A stretch of 64,000 nucleotides of DNA, taken from Cupriavidus necator. Lineage in GTDB: Bacteria > Pseudomonadota > Gammaproteobacteria > Burkholderiales > Burkholderiaceae. Of the stretch, positions 61,663-64,000 are shown in pieces. The DNA is taken from positions 186,001-250,000 of the forward strand of contig NZ_SROX01000005.1 in NCBI RefSeq assembly GCF_013141915.1, written 5' to 3'. Each line of letters begins with the position of its first letter. The stretch's first letter is position 1. A program made the translations under genes and the position numbers. The notes below the pieces were generated by a model. The model did not search any database, was not told where the DNA came from, and saw nothing but the letters and a program-made list of their open reading frames with translations.

Positions 61663-63210
61663 ATGGACATCCCCATGACACCTGTACCGACCCTGCCTGA
61701 GCACTGGGCCCAGGTCCAGCCCGACCGGACCGCCGTGCTGGCCGCGGACGCCCGCCTGAGCTGGCGCGAACTCAACACCCTGGCCGACAACATCGCCAAC
61801 CAACTGGCCAGCCGCGGGGTCGTCGCCGGCGACATCGTGGCCCTGCGCATGCAGACCACGACGCAATGGGTGGCCCTGATGCTGGCACTGTCCAAGCTCA
61901 AGGCCCGCCTGCTGGGCATCAACTGGCGCCTGGTCCCCGACGAGGTCAACTATGTGCTGGAAAACGCCGGCGCCAGCATGCTGGTTCTGGACGACGAGCA
62001 GCCGCATGGGTTCATGGACAAAATCTCCGTGCTGCCGCGGGACGCGATCATTCCGGTAAGCAGGACTGGCGCACAGAGCCAATGGAACGCACTGGTCCAG
62101 CCGGGCGGAGCGCCCCTCCTCATGGAAGAACTGTGCGAGCAGATCATCTACACCTCCGGTACCACGGGCAGGCCCAAGGGCGTGGCGCGCCACCTGCGGC
62201 CCCAGCCGGGCGACGAGCGCCTGAACCGCTATCTGGAAGCCCAGGGCGGCGCGTACAAGCGCTACCAGCCATCCGACGTAGTGCTGGTGTCCATGCCCCT
62301 GCACCACGGATCGGGCCCCTCGCAGGTGCGCGCGGCAATGACGCACGGCTCCATGCTGGTCCTGCAGAACCGCTTCGATGCCGCGCACTGGTTCGACCTG
62401 GCCGAGCAGCATGGTGTCACGCACTGGACCGGCGTGCCCACCATGTACAAACGGCTCAAGAGCTACCAGGAGGCTTCGGGCCGCCAGGTGCCGCGCCTCA
62501 AGAGCATGGGCATCGGCGCCGCGCCGGTCCCGATGGCGATCAAGCAGTGGGTGCAAGCGCAGTTCGGGCCGGTGCTGCATGAGGGCTACGGCTCCACCGA
62601 GACCGGCATGATCGCCGGCATGAAGGCGGAAGACCACTTCAAGAAACCCGGCTCCAGCGGCCTGCCCTATGACGGCGTGGAAGTCGAAATCCGCAGCGAG
62701 GATGGTGCGCCGTGCCCCTGCGGCACCGTCGGCGAGATCTGGGTCAACACCCCGGCCGTGATCAGGAACTATCTCAACGCGCCGCCGCTGGAGCAGGACA
62801 CGCTCGATGCGCGCGGCTTCTTCCGCACGGGCGACATGGGGCATCTCGATGGCGACGGCTATCTCTACATCACCGACCGCGCCAAGGACATGATCATCTC
62901 GGGCGGGGTCAACATCTATCCCGCGGAAATCGAAGCCGCGTTCTACCAGCATCCCGGCTTGCTCGACATCGCGGTGGTCGGCCTGCCCGACGAAGAATTC
63001 GGCGAGAAAGTGGTGGCCTATTACGAGTCCAAGGACGGCCGGCCCATCGCGGGCGACGAACTGGCGGCGCTGGGGCAGGCGCACCTGGCGTCATACAAGC
63101 GGCCACGGGATTTCGTGCATGTCGCCGAACTGCCGCGCAACGCCGTCGGCAAGATCCTGAAGCGCGAGCTTCGCCAACCTCATTGGAATAACCAGGAGCG
63201 AAACGTATGA
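61663..63210 (+). CDS. AMP-forming acyl-CoA synthetase
   Basis: ANL-superfamily ligase of 515 residues, activating a carboxylic acid to its CoA thioester. Motifs: IIYTSGTTGRPKGV (P-loop), YGSTETG, GFFRTGDMG with the conserved Asp, and K in AVGKILKREL near the C-terminus. The first ATG is at 61663 with a weak ribosome site; 61675 is an alternative. The gene starts 3 bp after the dehydrogenase stop and ends overlapping the SDR gene (ATGA). It probably opens the pathway by charging the substrate. Confidence 0.9.
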   Translation: MDIPMTPVPTLPEHWAQVQPDRTAVLAADARLSWRELNTLADNIANQLASRGVVAGDIVALRMQTTTQWVALMLALSKLKARLLGINWRLVPDEVNYVLENAGASMLVLDDEQPHGFMDKISVLPRDAIIPVSRTGAQSQWNALVQPGGAPLLMEELCEQIIYTSGTTGRPKGVARHLRPQPGDERLNRYLEAQGGAYKRYQPSDVVLVSMPLHHGSGPSQVRAAMTHGSMLVLQNRFDAAHWFDLAEQHGVTHWTGVPTMYKRLKSYQEASGRQVPRLKSMGIGAAPVPMAIKQWVQAQFGPVLHEGYGSTETGMIAGMKAEDHFKKPGSSGLPYDGVEVEIRSEDGAPCPCGTVGEIWVNTPAVIRNYLNAPPLEQDTLDARGFFRTGDMGHLDGDGYLYITDRAKDMIISGGVNIYPAEIEAAFYQHPGLLDIAVVGLPDEEFGEKVVAYYESKDGRPIAGDELAALGQAHLASYKRPRDFVHVAELPRNAVGKILKRELRQPHWNNQERNV

Positions 63211-64000
63211 ACTTGAACCTGACCGATCTCGACGGAAAAATCGCGGCCGTGACCGGCGCGGGCCAGGGGGTGGGCCGCGAGGTGGCCCTGCACTTTGCCA
63301 GGAGCGGCGCGCGCGCCGTCATCGTCAACGACTTCTATGCCGAGCGCGCGCACGCGGTGGTGCAGGAAATCGGGGCGCTGGGCGTGAAAGCCGTGGCGGC
63401 TGTCTGTGACGTGACCGACCAGGCGCAGGTCAAGGCCGTGTTTGCGCAGGCCGCGCAAGCGGCCGGCGGCAGCATCGACATCCTGGTCAACAACGCCGGC
63501 AATTCCGGCGTCAACCCCGACCCGGAAGCGCGCAAGCATTTCTGGGAAGTCGGCGAGGCGGCGTGGGACAGCTTTATCCGCGTCAATTTCTACGGCGTCA
63601 TCAACTGCACCGCGGCGGTCGTGCCCGGCATGATCGAAAAGAATGCGGGCCGGCTGATCACCATCATCTCCGACGCCGGCCGCGTGGGCGAGCCCAACCT
63701 GGAGATCTACTCCGGCGCCAAGGCCGGCGCCGCCGGCTTCATGCGCGGCGCGGCCCGCGCCCTGGGGCGCTACAACATCACGGCCAATTGCGTGGCCATC
63801 TCCGCCACCGCAACGCCGGCGATCGCGGCGCGTCTCGAGGCCGATCCCGACAGGAAAAAGAAGATGCTGTCGAACTACGTGATCCGCCGCGTGGGGCAGC
63901 CCGAGGACGTGGCCAACATGGTGCTGTTCCTGGCCTCGGGATCCAGCTCGTGGATCACCGGCCAGACCTACCCGGTCAACGGCGGATTCTCGTTCAACCT
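63207..64000 (+). CDS. Short-chain dehydrogenase/reductase (3' end beyond the window)
   Basis: A classical SDR: TGAGQGVG cofactor motif, NNAG and the catalytic YSGAK (Tyr-x3-Lys); the last residues visible read GQTYPVNGGFSFNL, close to the usual SDR end. GGAG precedes the ATG, which overlaps the ligase stop. The stop codon is not in the window. An NAD(P)-dependent step on the hydroxyacyl-CoA is likely. It is not complete, so length cannot be compared. Confidence 0.92.
   Translation, partial: MNLNLTDLDGKIAAVTGAGQGVGREVALHFARSGARAVIVNDFYAERAHAVVQEIGALGVKAVAAVCDVTDQAQVKAVFAQAAQAAGGSIDILVNNAGNSGVNPDPEARKHFWEVGEAAWDSFIRVNFYGVINCTAAVVPGMIEKNAGRLITIISDAGRVGEPNLEIYSGAKAGAAGFMRGAARALGRYNITANCVAISATATPAIAARLEADPDRKKKMLSNYVIRRVGQPEDVANMVLFLASGSSSWITGQTYPVNGGFSFN

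Overview
This window looks like part of a secondary replicon of a Cupriavidus- or Ralstonia-like betaproteobacterium (Burkholderiaceae). The evidence is very high GC, two Bug/TctC-type periplasmic binding proteins, a Porin_4-type porin, an AcnB-type aconitase, a CzcCBA-like metal efflux set, many CoA-ligase and acyl-CoA dehydrogenase genes, and a fliLMNOPQR operon set among metabolic genes. The species assignment is inferred from family resemblance. I see no rRNA, tRNA, CRISPR array or complete insertion sequence.

Layout. 1-6.5 kb: muconate cycloisomerase with a Bug protein, a chemoreceptor, a PLP-dependent dehydratase and the RNA ligase RtcB. 6.6-11.4 kb: an unusual locus holding a Bug protein, a PhnN/AMP-phosphorylase-like fusion protein, a MarR regulator and an extra NadC. 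The promoters of the fusion gene and of nadC have the same architecture: TTGACA, 16 bp, TAG(C/T)AT, flanked by an inverted pair of the same operator. 11.4-15.9 kb: the flagellar export/C-ring operon fliL-M-N-O-P-Q-R on the minus strand. 15.9-16.6 kb: a gene-free, hairpin-bearing stretch. 16.7-27.6 kb: acnB under a strong promoter with an adjacent palindrome, then a GST, a sorbosone-dehydrogenase-like lipoprotein, a DMT exporter, a methyltransferase, vapBC, a LysR regulator and an acyl-CoA dehydrogenase. 27.9-33.8 kb: an HME-RND efflux operon (outer-membrane factor, adaptor, pump) closed by a clear terminator. 34-37.5 kb: two small stress-type proteins, then a GntR/ThDP-enzyme pair. 38-47 kb: a broken aldehyde dehydrogenase fragment, a YddG-like exporter, and a minus-strand cluster (isochorismatase-like hydrolase, alpha/beta hydrolase, TAT-type amidohydrolase, DoxX, MFS, XapX, porin, single-domain response regulator). 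It is divergent from a FixJ-like regulator and a 1.7-kb-residue kinase/ATPase/histidine-kinase protein. 53.5-56.9 kb: a dihaem cytochrome with IorA/IorB-type molybdenum hydroxylase subunits. 57-64 kb: a TetR-controlled divergent acyl-CoA catabolic cluster (racemase-type CoA protein, DUF35 protein, thiolase-fold protein lacking its nucleophilic Cys, acyl-CoA dehydrogenase, acyl-CoA ligase, SDR) that runs off the right edge.

How the parts may work together. The most interesting system is at 6.6-11.4 kb. Phosphorolysis of AMP would give ribose 1,5-bisphosphate, the fused PhnN domain would turn it into PRPP, and the co-regulated NadC would spend PRPP on quinolinate to make nicotinate mononucleotide. 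The Bug protein may bring in the acid. The enzyme assignments rest on visible family motifs. The pathway itself is inference. The second is the 57-64 kb cluster, whose DUF35/thiolase-fold pair resembles the arrangement of the steroid side-chain aldolase Ltp2-ChsH2 more than a normal thiolase.
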